Assembly: GCA_951828535.1 (NCBI GenBank)
Contig: OX639990.1
Span: 1,661,300-1,725,299 of the forward strand
Length of the DNA: 64,000 bases
From: an uncultured Candidatus Entotheonella sp.
GTDB taxonomy: Bacteria > Tectomicrobia > Entotheonellia > Entotheonellales > Entotheonellaceae
Direction of reading: 5' to 3'
The position numbers were made by a program, and so were the translations under genes. Shown piece after piece: positions 26,621 to 35,771 of this stretch; positions within the stretch are counted from its first letter, which is position 1; every line of letters starts with the position of its first letter. The notes below the pieces were generated by a model. The model saw nothing but the letters and a program-made list of their open reading frames with translations. It made no database searches and had not been told where the DNA came from.

Positions 26621-27198
26621 TCCGCATCAATCTGCTCGGAACGCAAAGCGCCAGGCGTCACCGTGAGACGTGGTGGCAACTGTCGTTGACCCTGCTGACC
26701 CTACTCGTCCTGGCGGCGGTCGGCACCCGATTGCATGGAACGCAGAACGATCAACTGACGGCGCAACGTGACGAACAACGGCGGATGCAAGCCGAGTTGC
26801 AGACGTTGCGACCCCTCCTGAAACAAACGGAACGATTAAAGATGGAGAAGGCGGAGTTCGAACGCAAGGTATCGGTGATCGGCGGCCTGCGCAGCACCCA
26901 AAGACAGCCGGCGCGTCTGCTTGCAACTATCAGTCAGAGCCTCCCGGAACGGATATGGCTGGACGCGATACGCGATACAGACGAAGGTCTTGAGATCACC
27001 GGCAAATCATTTGACAATGAAGGCATCGCGACGTTCATGGAGAATCTTGCTGCAGCCCCCGGCGCACCGTTCTCGCGTGTTGCCCTGGTGGAATCGAAAG
27101 CCGGGAGGCTGCACGGCAGGTCCATCGTTGCCTTCATTGTGTCCACTCAACTGTCGCCGCCCGACAACCGCGACAAGGCCGTGAGGCAATCGGAGTAA
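26617..27198 (+). CDS. pilN: Type IV pilus assembly protein PilN
   Basis: A 193-residue inner-membrane protein. The N-terminus MIRINLLG carries the INLL motif that docks in PilM. A membrane segment covers about residues 23-40, then a coiled coil (DEQRRMQAELQTLRP to about 90) and a small periplasmic ferredoxin-like domain. The start is GTG 26617, overlapping the pilM stop. pilOP starts 3 bases after its stop. Confidence 0.9.
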   Translation: MIRINLLGTQSARRHRETWWQLSLTLLTLLVLAAVGTRLHGTQNDQLTAQRDEQRRMQAELQTLRPLLKQTERLKMEKAEFERKVSVIGGLRSTQRQPARLLATISQSLPERIWLDAIRDTDEGLEITGKSFDNEGIATFMENLAAAPGAPFSRVALVESKAGRLHGRSIVAFIVSTQLSPPDNRDKAVRQSE

Positions 27199-27201
27199 TC
27201 C

Positions 27202-28158
27202 ATGGGCTGGATAGAGCGCCTCGAAACAATTCCGAGCCTGTATCGCTGGGTGATGATGCCGGTTATCTTGCTGTTGGCCGGGGGCACCTATTGGAACACC
27301 GTGCACCAACCGCGCGCCGAAGAACTGGCCGCCTTGCAGGAGCGCAACGCCTCAAGGGCGCAACAGTTGCAGCGTCAACGCGCCATCGCCGCACAGGTCG
27401 GGGCACTGGAGGATGCCGTGGCTGCACTCAGAACCGAATTGACCCAGCATCTGCAGTTCCTGCCGCGGCAACAGGACCCACCCGCCCTGATCCGCCGGAT
27501 TTCCGACCTAGGCGTTCGCACGGGCCTGCGGATCGACTTACTGCGACCCCAGAACGAGCAACGCAACGAACTGTACGCGGAAATGCCAGTCACCATGGAA
27601 CTGCAAGGTCCCTATCACGCCGTCGGCTTATTCCTGGATCGTTTGACCGCATTACCGGGCCTTATTCAGGTGAACCAGCTCGACATGCGGGCGACGGGAC
27701 GAGCGACGCAATGCCTGGCGACTACGTTTCGTTATCTTGGCGAAGACGAAGCGGGCGTGGGGCCTATGGCTGCGCCTGCAGGCTTCGGTTATGACCCACA
27801 GGGACGGCGCGACCCCATGGAGCCCCTCGTCAAAGAGGCGCTCCCACCAGCGACCCCCAAGCGCGTGGAACGTGCACCCGACGAGGTGCGGGAGCCGCTG
27901 GAACGTTTCGACTTGGCAGCCCTGAAGCTGGTAGCCATTGTGCGGGGCGGCTTCGGCAGCAAAGCGCTGGTCAAGACGCCGGACGGCAAGGGGCATTACG
28001 TCACGGTCGGCACCCGGATGGGCATGCACGGCGGGCGCGTTTCCGAAATCCGCGACCAGGCGCTCGTGATCGAGGAACTTTACGTGACACCTGGAAACGA
28101 AGTCATTTCGGAACCGCTCACCCTGCCGCTGCGGCGCCAGGATGGCAAAGGAGGGTGA
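27202..28158 (+). CDS. PilO-PilP fusion protein of type IV pilus alignment complex
   Basis: A 318-residue fusion. Residues 1-185 are PilO: short cytosolic tail, membrane segment (about 17-33), coiled coil (about 36-80) and a periplasmic domain with EMPVTMELQGPYHAVGLFLDRL. A Pro/Glu-rich linker (about 190-235) joins to residues 236-318, a PilP domain (KLVAIVRGGFGSKALVKTPD, TRMGMHGGRVSEI). PilP is normally a separate lipoprotein that links PilNO to the PilQ secretin; here it has no signal or lipobox of its own and is tethered through PilO. ATG 27202 is 3 bases after pilN. pilQ follows after 2 bases. No frameshift is seen and the frame is clean throughout. Confidence 0.85.
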   Translation: MGWIERLETIPSLYRWVMMPVILLLAGGTYWNTVHQPRAEELAALQERNASRAQQLQRQRAIAAQVGALEDAVAALRTELTQHLQFLPRQQDPPALIRRISDLGVRTGLRIDLLRPQNEQRNELYAEMPVTMELQGPYHAVGLFLDRLTALPGLIQVNQLDMRATGRATQCLATTFRYLGEDEAGVGPMAAPAGFGYDPQGRRDPMEPLVKEALPPATPKRVERAPDEVREPLERFDLAALKLVAIVRGGFGSKALVKTPDGKGHYVTVGTRMGMHGGRVSEIRDQALVIEELYVTPGNEVISEPLTLPLRRQDGKGG

Positions 28159-28160
28159 GC

Positions 28161-30206
28161 ATGCGCCTTGCCGGAATCGTCTTTTGTGTGGTCCTTGGGC
28201 TTGTCGCAGCTCTGTGCGTCAGTGGATGCCGCAGCGAGTTGGAGCCGTACACGCCAGCCGGATCCGGCGCCCTGTGGCAGCCCGAGCCGGTGCCGGACCT
28301 CTTCGGCGACGCGGCAACGGTCGTCACCGACGTCTCCTTTGAAAACCAAGTCGATGCAGCGGTGGTTGTCGTGCGGACCTCGGGCACGCCGCCGCAAATA
28401 CGCGCCCATCAGCGTTACGAGCCGACCCACGTGGCCCTGGACATTCAAGCAGCGCGCCTGGGCACCCAACAATCGGCTTTTGCCGTGCAGGACCCGGGCG
28501 GCACCGTGACCAAAGTGGTGGCGGTGGAACGGATTCGCAACATGCAACCGCAGGTCGTCATCAGGGTTCATCTGCATGAAGCCGTTCCGTTTGAGGTGGA
28601 ACAGGACGAGGGGGTTATACGGCTCGCTTTGACCCACCGACAGCCTGACGCCGGTGCTGCCGACCCGATCCCGGTTCCTGAAGCGGATGCGACGCCCACG
28701 GAGCAAGAAGCTGCCACAGAGCCGATGTTGCCCGAGAGAGACGAAGAATCTCTGACACCTGAAACGTCGGCAGAATCCACAACGCAGGAAATACCCGCAG
28801 AATCCCCGGCCTCCGAAACGATTACGGATTCCGCGGCGGACGAAGTAGCTGCAGAGTCGGTGCCGTTCGAAGCGGGCGTAGAAGTCCCGGGGGACGAAGC
28901 AGCCCTGGAACAACCGCCATCGGAGCCCGCCGAGCCGTCTTCTGTGCCCAGCGAGGAGACCATCTCCCTCGACGTTCAGGAAGCCGACCTTCACGATGTC
29001 CTGCGGCTGATCGCTGACGCGGTAGGGGTGAACATTATCGCCGGGGCCGATGTGCAGGGTAAAATCACCACTCGGCTGGATGACGTGCCGTGGCAAGAGG
29101 CCTTGGACGCGATACTCAGCATCAACGGCATGGGACACGAACGGTCCGGCAACGTCATCCGCATCGCGCCGCTGGAGCATTTCGCCAAGAAACGCGAGGC
29201 CAGGCTGCGGGAGCAGGAGGTACAGCGGCAAATCCAGCCGACGTTCACGCAGGTAGTCACCATCAACTACGCCAACGCCGCCGCCCTGCAGCCGAACCTG
29301 GAGAAACTGCTGGGCGACAGAGGCTCACTGGCTGTCGATACGCGCACCAATACGATTATCATCAACGATACGCAGGCCGCCATCAGCACGATAACCGATC
29401 TGGTGGCGACGCTGGATCGCCCGACACCGCAGATCATGATCGAGTCGCGTATCGTCGAGTCCGCCCGCAACTTCTTGCGCGATCTTGGGGTGCAACTTGC
29501 CGGGCGTACGGAAGAAAAAATCAACGCGTCGTTTCCCAGCGCCGTATCAATTTTCGGAGCGGGAACCCGTGCGGGCTCCAACGTTCCCGGCAACTTCATT
29601 CTGGACCTGCCCGCCCAGGTCGGAACGGGGGCCGGCGGCTCGCTGGGCATTTCCTTCGCCAGCGTCGGCGGCAGCTTTCTCGACGTTCACCTCTCCGCCT
29701 TGGAGTCCTCCGGACGCGGCAAAGTGATCTCCAGGCCGCGAATTGCCACGCTGGACAACACGGAAGCCCTCATCCAAAGCGGCAGACGCATTCCGTTCGA
29801 GACCACCTCCGCGAATCAAGGCACCCAGACGCAGTTCGCCGACGCCAGCATCAGCCTGCGTGTCACCCCGCACGTGACGCCGAACGGCTTCATCAACATG
29901 AAGATCGTGGCCTCGCGCAACGCCGCCGACTTCACCCGAACCTCGCGCGACGGCGTGCCCACCATCATCACTCGCGAAGCCACCACCGAAATGCTCGTGC
30001 GCGACGGCGACACGGTGGTCATCGGCGGCCTCTACACCCGCGACACGAGCATAAGCCAGGATGGCGTACCCTTCTTCTCAAAAATCCCCGTTCTGGGTTG
30101 GCTCTTCCGCAGAACCCGCAACCTGGATACCACCGACGAATTGTTGTTTTTCATCACCCCGCGCATCATCCGCGAACCGCAAGAAAGCCTGGAGGCGCTG
30201 CAGTGA
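28161..30206 (+). CDS. pilQ: Type IV pilus secretin PilQ
   Basis: A 681-residue outer-membrane secretin through which the pilus exits. It has a lipoprotein-type signal with lipobox VSGC (Cys23), an AMIN domain (about residues 55-150), an acidic Glu/Pro/Ser/Thr-rich linker (about 155-272), an STN/N0-type domain (ISLDVQEADLHDVLRLIADA), an N1 domain (VVTINYANAAALQPNLEKLL) and a C-terminal secretin core with SRPRIATLDN and VIGGLYTRD. The long acidic linker is unusual. ATG 28161 has AAAGGAGGG upstream. It is the last pil gene of the operon; aroB lies 82 bases on, echoing the pilQ-aro order of many proteobacteria. Confidence 0.93.
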   Translation: MRLAGIVFCVVLGLVAALCVSGCRSELEPYTPAGSGALWQPEPVPDLFGDAATVVTDVSFENQVDAAVVVVRTSGTPPQIRAHQRYEPTHVALDIQAARLGTQQSAFAVQDPGGTVTKVVAVERIRNMQPQVVIRVHLHEAVPFEVEQDEGVIRLALTHRQPDAGAADPIPVPEADATPTEQEAATEPMLPERDEESLTPETSAESTTQEIPAESPASETITDSAADEVAAESVPFEAGVEVPGDEAALEQPPSEPAEPSSVPSEETISLDVQEADLHDVLRLIADAVGVNIIAGADVQGKITTRLDDVPWQEALDAILSINGMGHERSGNVIRIAPLEHFAKKREARLREQEVQRQIQPTFTQVVTINYANAAALQPNLEKLLGDRGSLAVDTRTNTIIINDTQAAISTITDLVATLDRPTPQIMIESRIVESARNFLRDLGVQLAGRTEEKINASFPSAVSIFGAGTRAGSNVPGNFILDLPAQVGTGAGGSLGISFASVGGSFLDVHLSALESSGRGKVISRPRIATLDNTEALIQSGRRIPFETTSANQGTQTQFADASISLRVTPHVTPNGFINMKIVASRNAADFTRTSRDGVPTIITREATTEMLVRDGDTVVIGGLYTRDTSISQDGVPFFSKIPVLGWLFRRTRNLDTTDELLFFITPRIIREPQESLEALQ

Positions 30207-30288
30207 TGACGCCGGGCGCCATCGTTGAAAGCTGTGATACCATTGCCGGGTTCATGACCCACGCGACACGTTTTTGTAAGGAGCTATC

Positions 30289-31404
30289 ATGCCATCCACG
30301 CCACGTTGCATTGCCGTGCAGACGGCTACCGAACAGTACGACATCCATATCGGCGCCGGGGCGTTGGCGCAATTGGGACAGCAGGCGCGCGCCTGGAACA
30401 AGGGGCGCAAGGCGTTTGTGCTGACGCATCCCGGCTTGTACGAGTTATACGGCGGACGGCTGAGCGAATCACTGCGTGCGGCCGACTACGCGGTAGAGTC
30501 GTGTCTGGTGCCGGAGGGTGAGCGGAGCAAAACCTTGAGGCATGCGGCCAGGCTGTTCACCAAGCTGGCGCGGATGGGCGCCGACCGGCAAAGCGTGATT
30601 TTCGCCCTGGGGGGCGGCGTAATCGGCGATTTGAGCGGCTTCGTGGCTGCCAGCTACATGCGGGGCATTCCACTGGTACACGTGCCCACGTCGCTTCTGG
30701 CTATGGTCGACAGCAGCATCGGCGGCAAAACGGGCGTCAATCACCCCCTCGGCAAGAACCTGATCGGGGCCTTCTACCCGCCTCGCATGGTGGTGACGGA
30801 CACCAGCCTGCTGGCCTCCTTGCCGGAGCGCGAATACCTGTGCGGACTGAGCGAAATCGTCAAAGCCGGCGCTATTGGCGACCCCGAGTTGTTCGCCTTT
30901 ATGGAAAACCGCGTTCAGGCCATCCGAGAACGCGACGAAGCCACGCTGACCACGCTCATCGAGCGAGCGATCGCAGTGAAGGTGCGGGTGGTGCAGGAGG
31001 ATCCCACCGAGAAGGGCGTGCGGGCCATTCTCAATTTCGGCCATACGATTGGCCACGCGCTTGAAGCCGCCACCGCCTACGCACGCTACACACACGGAGA
31101 GGCCGTCGCCATTGGCATGGCTCTGGTCGCGCGCCTGTCCGAGCGGCTGCAGTATTGCTCAGCGGACGTACGCGAACGGCTGTGCGACTTGCTGACAACC
31201 CTGCGTCTGCCCGTCGCATACGCCGACATCATGCCCCAGCTCCTGCTGGACGTGATGGCGCACGACAAAAAATCGGTCAACGGTGTGGTGCGGTTCGTGA
31301 TGCTCGAAGACATCGGCGCGGTGGCCTTCCAGCAATCCGTGCCTCTCGACGTCCTGCAAGAGCTGCTTGAGGAATACGCCGCAACACCCGCAACCGCGCA
31401 GTGA
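30289..31404 (+). CDS. aroB: 3-dehydroquinate synthase
   Basis: A 371-residue NAD- and metal-dependent enzyme, step two of the shikimate pathway (DAHP to 3-dehydroquinate). It has GGGVIGDLSGFVAASY, the MVDSSIGGKTGVN loop, metal ligands Glu in GLSEIVKAG and His in FGHTIGHALE. ATG 30289 follows AAGGAG. aroQ follows after 14 bases. The family length is normal. Confidence 0.96.
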   Translation: MPSTPRCIAVQTATEQYDIHIGAGALAQLGQQARAWNKGRKAFVLTHPGLYELYGGRLSESLRAADYAVESCLVPEGERSKTLRHAARLFTKLARMGADRQSVIFALGGGVIGDLSGFVAASYMRGIPLVHVPTSLLAMVDSSIGGKTGVNHPLGKNLIGAFYPPRMVVTDTSLLASLPEREYLCGLSEIVKAGAIGDPELFAFMENRVQAIRERDEATLTTLIERAIAVKVRVVQEDPTEKGVRAILNFGHTIGHALEAATAYARYTHGEAVAIGMALVARLSERLQYCSADVRERLCDLLTTLRLPVAYADIMPQLLLDVMAHDKKSVNGVVRFVMLEDIGAVAFQQSVPLDVLQELLEEYAATPATAQ

Positions 31405-31418
31405 AAGCCGGAACAGCC

Positions 31419-31880
31419 ATGGCACGGATACTCATCGCACACGGCCCGAATCTCAATCTCCTGGGCAGCCGCGAACAGCACATCTATGGGACCACCACCC
31501 TGGCCGGCATCAATCAGAACCTCCGGCAGGAAGCGTCGCGGCTGGGACATGAAACGGAATGCTTTCAGTCAAACCACGAAGGGGAACTGATCGACTGGAT
31601 TCAGACCCACGGCCGGCAAGCGGATATCCTGATCCTCAACCCCGCTGCTTTCACCCACACCAGCGTTGCCCTGCGGGATGCGATCCTGGGAGTGAGCATT
31701 CCGGTCATCGAAGTCCACCTGTCGAACATCTACCGGCGCGAGCCGTTCCGTGCACATTCGTACATTGCGGACATCGCCCTCGGCCAGGTGGCGGGTTTCG
31801 GACCACACAGCTATGAGCTGGCGTTGCAGGCCGCACACCAGGTGCTGAGCCAAAACGCTGACCCAACGCCACAAGCCTGA
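31419..31880 (+). CDS. aroQ: 3-dehydroquinate dehydratase, type II
   Basis: A 153-residue dodecameric type II dehydroquinase, step three of the shikimate pathway. It has HGPNLNLLGSRE, the catalytic Tyr in HIYGTTTL, the catalytic His in NPAAFTHTSVALRDA and the Arg in EVHLSNIYRREPFR. ATG 31419 gives MARILIAHGPN, the normal start; a GTG at 31401 overlapping the aroB stop would add six residues. Directly downstream of aroB. Confidence 0.95.
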   Translation: MARILIAHGPNLNLLGSREQHIYGTTTLAGINQNLRQEASRLGHETECFQSNHEGELIDWIQTHGRQADILILNPAAFTHTSVALRDAILGVSIPVIEVHLSNIYRREPFRAHSYIADIALGQVAGFGPHSYELALQAAHQVLSQNADPTPQA

Positions 31881-31914
31881 CGCCGGTGGCCAGGAGGCGT
31901 CCAACGGAGCCATC

Positions 31915-32640
31915 ATGCCATCCACCCTGTTAACACTGTGGCTCCGTTTTTCCACTCGGGCGGTCGGGCTCTTCCTATTCCCCTTTTGCCGGCTGCGCAT
32001 CCAGGGGTTGGAGCACGTGCCCCGCCGGGGCGGTGTGGTGCTCGCCAGCAATCATCTTTCCATGTTCGACACCCTGATCATCCCCTACTCTATCAATAAG
32101 GCCCACGGCGCCCAGACCGTCTGGGCGCCGGCGAAGGAAGAGATGTTCCGTCTGCCCATCGTCAGCTTCATTCTGAATTCCTGGGGGGTCTTCCCCATCC
32201 GCCGCGGCAAGAACGATCTGCGCGGCATCCGCCGCATGCTCACTCACATGCGCAGCAGCAAAATCATGCTCTTCCCCGAGGGCACCCGTAGTCGCGACGG
32301 CCATCTGCACGAAGGCAACCGCATGCTAGGCAAGATCATTTACCAGGCTCAACCCGTTGTCGTCCCGACCCTCGTCGTCGGTACCGACCGCGTCTGGGGC
32401 TCCAAACGATGGTGGCCGCGCTGGCGCACGCCGGTGTCGCTGCGATACGGCAAGCCGTTGGACCTGCAGCCGTATTTTCAAAGGCCCAATAGCAAGGAAA
32501 CCGCCGAGGCGATTGTTAAAGAAATCATGGGGGCTATTGCCGCCTTGACGTATAATGACCAACCGGCAACAATGAGCCGTTCCGCGCCAGGCGCCCGACT
32601 TCAGCCCGAGGGCTCTGACAATGAATCGCCGCGCTTCTGA
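31915..32640 (+). CDS. plsC: 1-acylglycerol-3-phosphate O-acyltransferase family protein
   Basis: A 241-residue membrane-associated acyltransferase making phosphatidic acid from lysophosphatidate. The HX4D catalytic motif is NHLSMFD (His47, Asp52), and the second motif is LFPEGTRSRDG, which binds the glycerol phosphate. An N-terminal hydrophobic stretch probably anchors it. ATG 31915 follows GGAGCC. Its 3' end overlaps the next gene (dciA-like) by 20 bases. Confidence 0.88.
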   Translation: MPSTLLTLWLRFSTRAVGLFLFPFCRLRIQGLEHVPRRGGVVLASNHLSMFDTLIIPYSINKAHGAQTVWAPAKEEMFRLPIVSFILNSWGVFPIRRGKNDLRGIRRMLTHMRSSKIMLFPEGTRSRDGHLHEGNRMLGKIIYQAQPVVVPTLVVGTDRVWGSKRWWPRWRTPVSLRYGKPLDLQPYFQRPNSKETAEAIVKEIMGAIAALTYNDQPATMSRSAPGARLQPEGSDNESPRF

Positions 32641-33109
32641 CACGAAAGCGCTGCAGCCGCTGCACGTCGCGCTGACGGACGCCTTACAACAGGCCGGACT
32701 CGACAACGTCGTCACCCTGGTTGCGCTGCAACGCAACTGGACCGCTATCGCGGGTTCTCAACTCGCGATGGTGTCGCACCCCGTGCGGTTCAGGTGGGGA
32801 GAACTACTCATCAGCGTCAGCGACGCCATCTGGCTCCAGCAGATGACGTTTTATCAAGCGCAGCTACGGCGCAACATTCGCAGTGTAGTCGGCAACGTGA
32901 AGGTCTTGAACCTGCGATTCGTACTGGCCTATGCTTCCGACCAGCCGTCAAGGCCGCGAACCTCGCCTGAGGGGCCGACGCAACAACCGGCGCTGTTAAC
33001 GGCGGACGAGGAACGCCGGGTGCGGGAAGGCACGGCCTGCATTGCTGACGCAGAATTGCGAGAGGCGGCAAGACGGGCATGGCGGCAAGATTTGCTAGCA
33101 AAAAGGTAG
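32621..33109 (+). CDS. DUF721/DciA-like protein
   Basis: A 162-residue protein of the DUF721 (DciA) family: WTAIAGSQLAMVSHPVRFRWGELLISV and AIWLQQMTFYQAQLRRNI carry the core with the conserved Trp and hydrophobic pattern. DciA proteins load or support the DnaB helicase in bacteria that lack DnaC/DnaI; dnaB is encoded about 9 kb downstream and no dnaC is seen. The C-terminal third is charged and probably disordered. The start at 32621 lies inside plsC (20-base overlap), and the TPR gene begins 5 bases after its stop. Confidence 0.75.
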   Translation: MNRRASDTKALQPLHVALTDALQQAGLDNVVTLVALQRNWTAIAGSQLAMVSHPVRFRWGELLISVSDAIWLQQMTFYQAQLRRNIRSVVGNVKVLNLRFVLAYASDQPSRPRTSPEGPTQQPALLTADEERRVREGTACIADAELREAARRAWRQDLLAKR

Positions 33110-33114
33110 GAACG

Positions 33115-34929
33115 ATGCAGAACACAACGGGCTCAGCGTGGCGCGTGACAGGTTGCAGGAGCAGGCGAACTTTGTTCTGGGCGGTTTTGGCCTTGCTGCT
33201 GTTTTTCAGCGGCGGCGCCCTCGCCCAAGCGCCCTACTCGGATCCGACAAGTCCCCCGAACGCCTCCGCCCGGCGTTACATGACGTTGCAACAACGCGCC
33301 GAGTCCGATTTCCACTACCTCTTGAGCCACCTGCTACAGTTCAGCAGCAACAAGGAGCAGAATTATCTGAACCGTGCTGTTGGCGAGATGCACCGGGCCC
33401 TGCGCACCCAGTCGCACTCCGGCTTTCTGCATCTGGAACTGGCTCGGCTGCACGTCAAGCAAGGTAATCTGGATGCGGCCCTAAAAGCCTGCGAGCGCGC
33501 CATTCAATTGGCCCCCGAGTCCCACGAGGCCTATTCCCTCCTCGGCAGAATCCATACCTTCAGACGCGATAACCGGGCAGCACAAGTCGCTTTCCGCAAG
33601 TCCATCACCCTGCAACCTCAACAGGAATCGGCGTACCTCCACCTCGGCTCCCTTTTTGCTGAAGCGGGGCAACGGGATGAGGCCATCGCCGTCTTTGAGG
33701 AATTGATACAAGTGATGTCGAACTCCACTCGCGGCTTGTACTCCCTCGCCCGCATCCACGCCGAAGCGGGTGACCACGACCTCGCCGAACGCTATCTGAA
33801 ACGCGCCATCGCGGAGCAACCGCACTTCGAGCCGGCGCTGCGTTTTCTGGGCAACATCTATGACATGCAGAAGCGCTATGACGAAGCGACCGAGATGTAT
33901 CAAAAAGCCGTCGAGATCAATCCTTACAACCTCAAGCTGCAGCAGCGCCTGGCCGAGCTTTACACCCAGCAGAAACGGCTCGATGAAGCACTGTGGATTT
34001 ATGAGGAGCTTCAGCAACTGGAGCCGCAGAACTTGTACCTGAGCCGCATCGGTATGCTCCGTTTGCAAATGGAGAGATACCTCGAAGCCCTCGAAGCCCT
34101 CCAGGAAGTGGTACGAATGGAACCGGGCAACGTCGACATGCGTTTCTATCTGGCGCAAACCTACGAGGAGCTGGAACGCTACGAGGAAGCGCTGACGGAG
34201 TTGAAAGAAGCCGCAAAATTGCGCCCGCAGTCTCCCGAAGTCTATTTACATCTTGGGTATATATACGAACAAATGGAAGATCTCCCGCAGGCGGTCGACG
34301 CCCTGACCCAGGCCGTCTCGTTGAAGCCGGGGCGGGCCGGGTCGCATTTCTACCTCGGCCTCTTACTGGCCAAGAGCGAGGGCTACAACGATGCCGCTGT
34401 CAGCCTGAAAAAGGCCGTGGACCTGGACGGCGGCAACGCCACCTACCATTTCAACTTAGGCGCCGTGTACGAAAAGCTGGGAGACTTCGATTCTTCCGTG
34501 CAGCACATGGAGCACACCATCGCGCTCGACCCCAAGCACGCAAACGCCTTGAATTACCTCGGCTACATGTACGCCGAGCGCGGCATCAAGCTCGACGAAT
34601 CGATTACCGTGATTCAGCGCGCCCTGGCAATCGAACCGACCAACGGCTACTTCCTCGACAGCCTCGGCTGGGCCTATTTCCAAAAGGGATTGTACGCGAG
34701 AGCCCTGGCGGAACTGAAACGGGCCATCGAGGAAGTACCGGACGACCCTGTCATTCAGGAACACCTGGGGGACATCTACTTCCGGCTGAGCCGGATACAT
34801 GAGGCCGAGGCAGCCTGGGAAAAATCCCTGGAGCTCAAGGCCGACCCAGCGGTTGAGCGCAAGCTGCAACAGATTCGACACATGATAGAGGAAGCAGCGC
34901 ATGGGACGCCTGAGCCGCAACGCCATTAG
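33115..34929 (+). CDS. Exported TPR-repeat protein
   Basis: A 604-residue protein with a signal peptide (hydrophobic residues about 20-38, likely cleavage after GGALA) followed by a near-continuous array of 34-residue TPR units from about residue 85 to 590 (for example AYSLLGRIHTFRRDNRAAQV, DMRFYLAQTYEELERYEEAL, ALNYLGYMYAERG). Such solenoids build protein complexes at the envelope. ATG 33115 has AAAAAGGTAGGA upstream. Its 3' end overlaps the LolB-like lipoprotein gene by 29 bases, so they are co-expressed; a joint role in outer-membrane lipoprotein or LPS handling is an inference. Confidence 0.88.
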   Translation: MQNTTGSAWRVTGCRSRRTLFWAVLALLLFFSGGALAQAPYSDPTSPPNASARRYMTLQQRAESDFHYLLSHLLQFSSNKEQNYLNRAVGEMHRALRTQSHSGFLHLELARLHVKQGNLDAALKACERAIQLAPESHEAYSLLGRIHTFRRDNRAAQVAFRKSITLQPQQESAYLHLGSLFAEAGQRDEAIAVFEELIQVMSNSTRGLYSLARIHAEAGDHDLAERYLKRAIAEQPHFEPALRFLGNIYDMQKRYDEATEMYQKAVEINPYNLKLQQRLAELYTQQKRLDEALWIYEELQQLEPQNLYLSRIGMLRLQMERYLEALEALQEVVRMEPGNVDMRFYLAQTYEELERYEEALTELKEAAKLRPQSPEVYLHLGYIYEQMEDLPQAVDALTQAVSLKPGRAGSHFYLGLLLAKSEGYNDAAVSLKKAVDLDGGNATYHFNLGAVYEKLGDFDSSVQHMEHTIALDPKHANALNYLGYMYAERGIKLDESITVIQRALAIEPTNGYFLDSLGWAYFQKGLYARALAELKRAIEEVPDDPVIQEHLGDIYFRLSRIHEAEAAWEKSLELKADPAVERKLQQIRHMIEEAAHGTPEPQRH

Positions 34930-35731
34930 CCTTGCCGTATCCCTGTTTCTCCTTGGGGGCTGTAGCGGCCTGCGGCTGTTTTCGCCCCGCGAGCCCCCCC
35001 CTCCGGTACCCGCCTCCGTTTCCGCCGAACCGTTCTGGAAGCATTTGACGGAACGTCGAAACGTCCTGGAGAATCTGAAAGGGCTTGCGCGGGTGCAGGC
35101 CCACACCGACAAGGGGAGCGCGACGCTGGATGACGTTGTAGTGGTCGTGCGGCACGCCGAGGCGCTGCGGCTCGAAGGCATCGGGCCGTTCGGGCAGCCG
35201 TTGTTCCTGTTTATTACCGACGGGGAATGGCTGGCCTTGCACATGATCCGGGACAACCGTCTCGTCGTCGGGCCCGCATCGGCACGGAACCTTGAGCGGC
35301 TGTTCGGCATCGCCGTGGCGCCCCAATCCCTGTTGCGCCTGCTGCTGGGTGACATTCCGCTGAACCCGCTGCCCGCGAACGGAGACTTGGCATACCGGGA
35401 AGACGAACGGCTGTATATGTGGGAGAGCACGAAGCCGGGACCAGACCCAAGCTATCGCGTATGGTTCGATCCCCAGGGCTTGCAGCCGGTACGGTTTGAG
35501 ATGGAGGACGCAGCCGGATCAGTGGTGATACGGGTCAACTACGGCGACTTCAAGCGACACGGAGACATCCTGCTCCCGACCCGCATTGATGTTGCCGAAC
35601 CCGAAACCCAGCGCCAGGCGGTCTGGCGCTACACGGACGTGCAGTTGAACACCGAGGTGTCGGCGGACCTGTTTCGCGTGCAACCGCCGCCGCAAACCGA
35701 AATCCGGGTGCTCAAAGAGGACCCCGCCTAA
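34901..35731 (+). CDS. LolB-like outer-membrane lipoprotein (DUF4292-type)
   Basis: A 276-residue lipoprotein: signal with lipobox LLGGC, a Pro-rich tether, then a half-barrel-like domain of alternating strands (LENLKGLARVQAHTDKG, LEGIGPFGQPLFLFITDG, RFEMEDAAG, RVNYGDFKRHGDILLPTRI) that fits the LolA/LolB/DUF4292 superfamily, which carries lipoproteins to the outer membrane. It lies directly before ispE, as lolB does in enterobacteria, and overlaps the TPR gene. Sequence identity to true LolB is not obvious, so it is called LolB-like only. Confidence 0.72.
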   Translation: MGRLSRNAISLAVSLFLLGGCSGLRLFSPREPPPPVPASVSAEPFWKHLTERRNVLENLKGLARVQAHTDKGSATLDDVVVVVRHAEALRLEGIGPFGQPLFLFITDGEWLALHMIRDNRLVVGPASARNLERLFGIAVAPQSLLRLLLGDIPLNPLPANGDLAYREDERLYMWESTKPGPDPSYRVWFDPQGLQPVRFEMEDAAGSVVIRVNYGDFKRHGDILLPTRIDVAEPETQRQAVWRYTDVQLNTEVSADLFRVQPPPQTEIRVLKEDPA

Positions 35732-35771
35732 AACCCGGCCACGCCACTGACGCAGAAATGATACAGGTATC

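Noticed and set aside
32545-32556. TTGACG followed by TATAAT inside plsC
   Set aside because: The two hexamers touch with no spacer, so they cannot form a sigma70 promoter.
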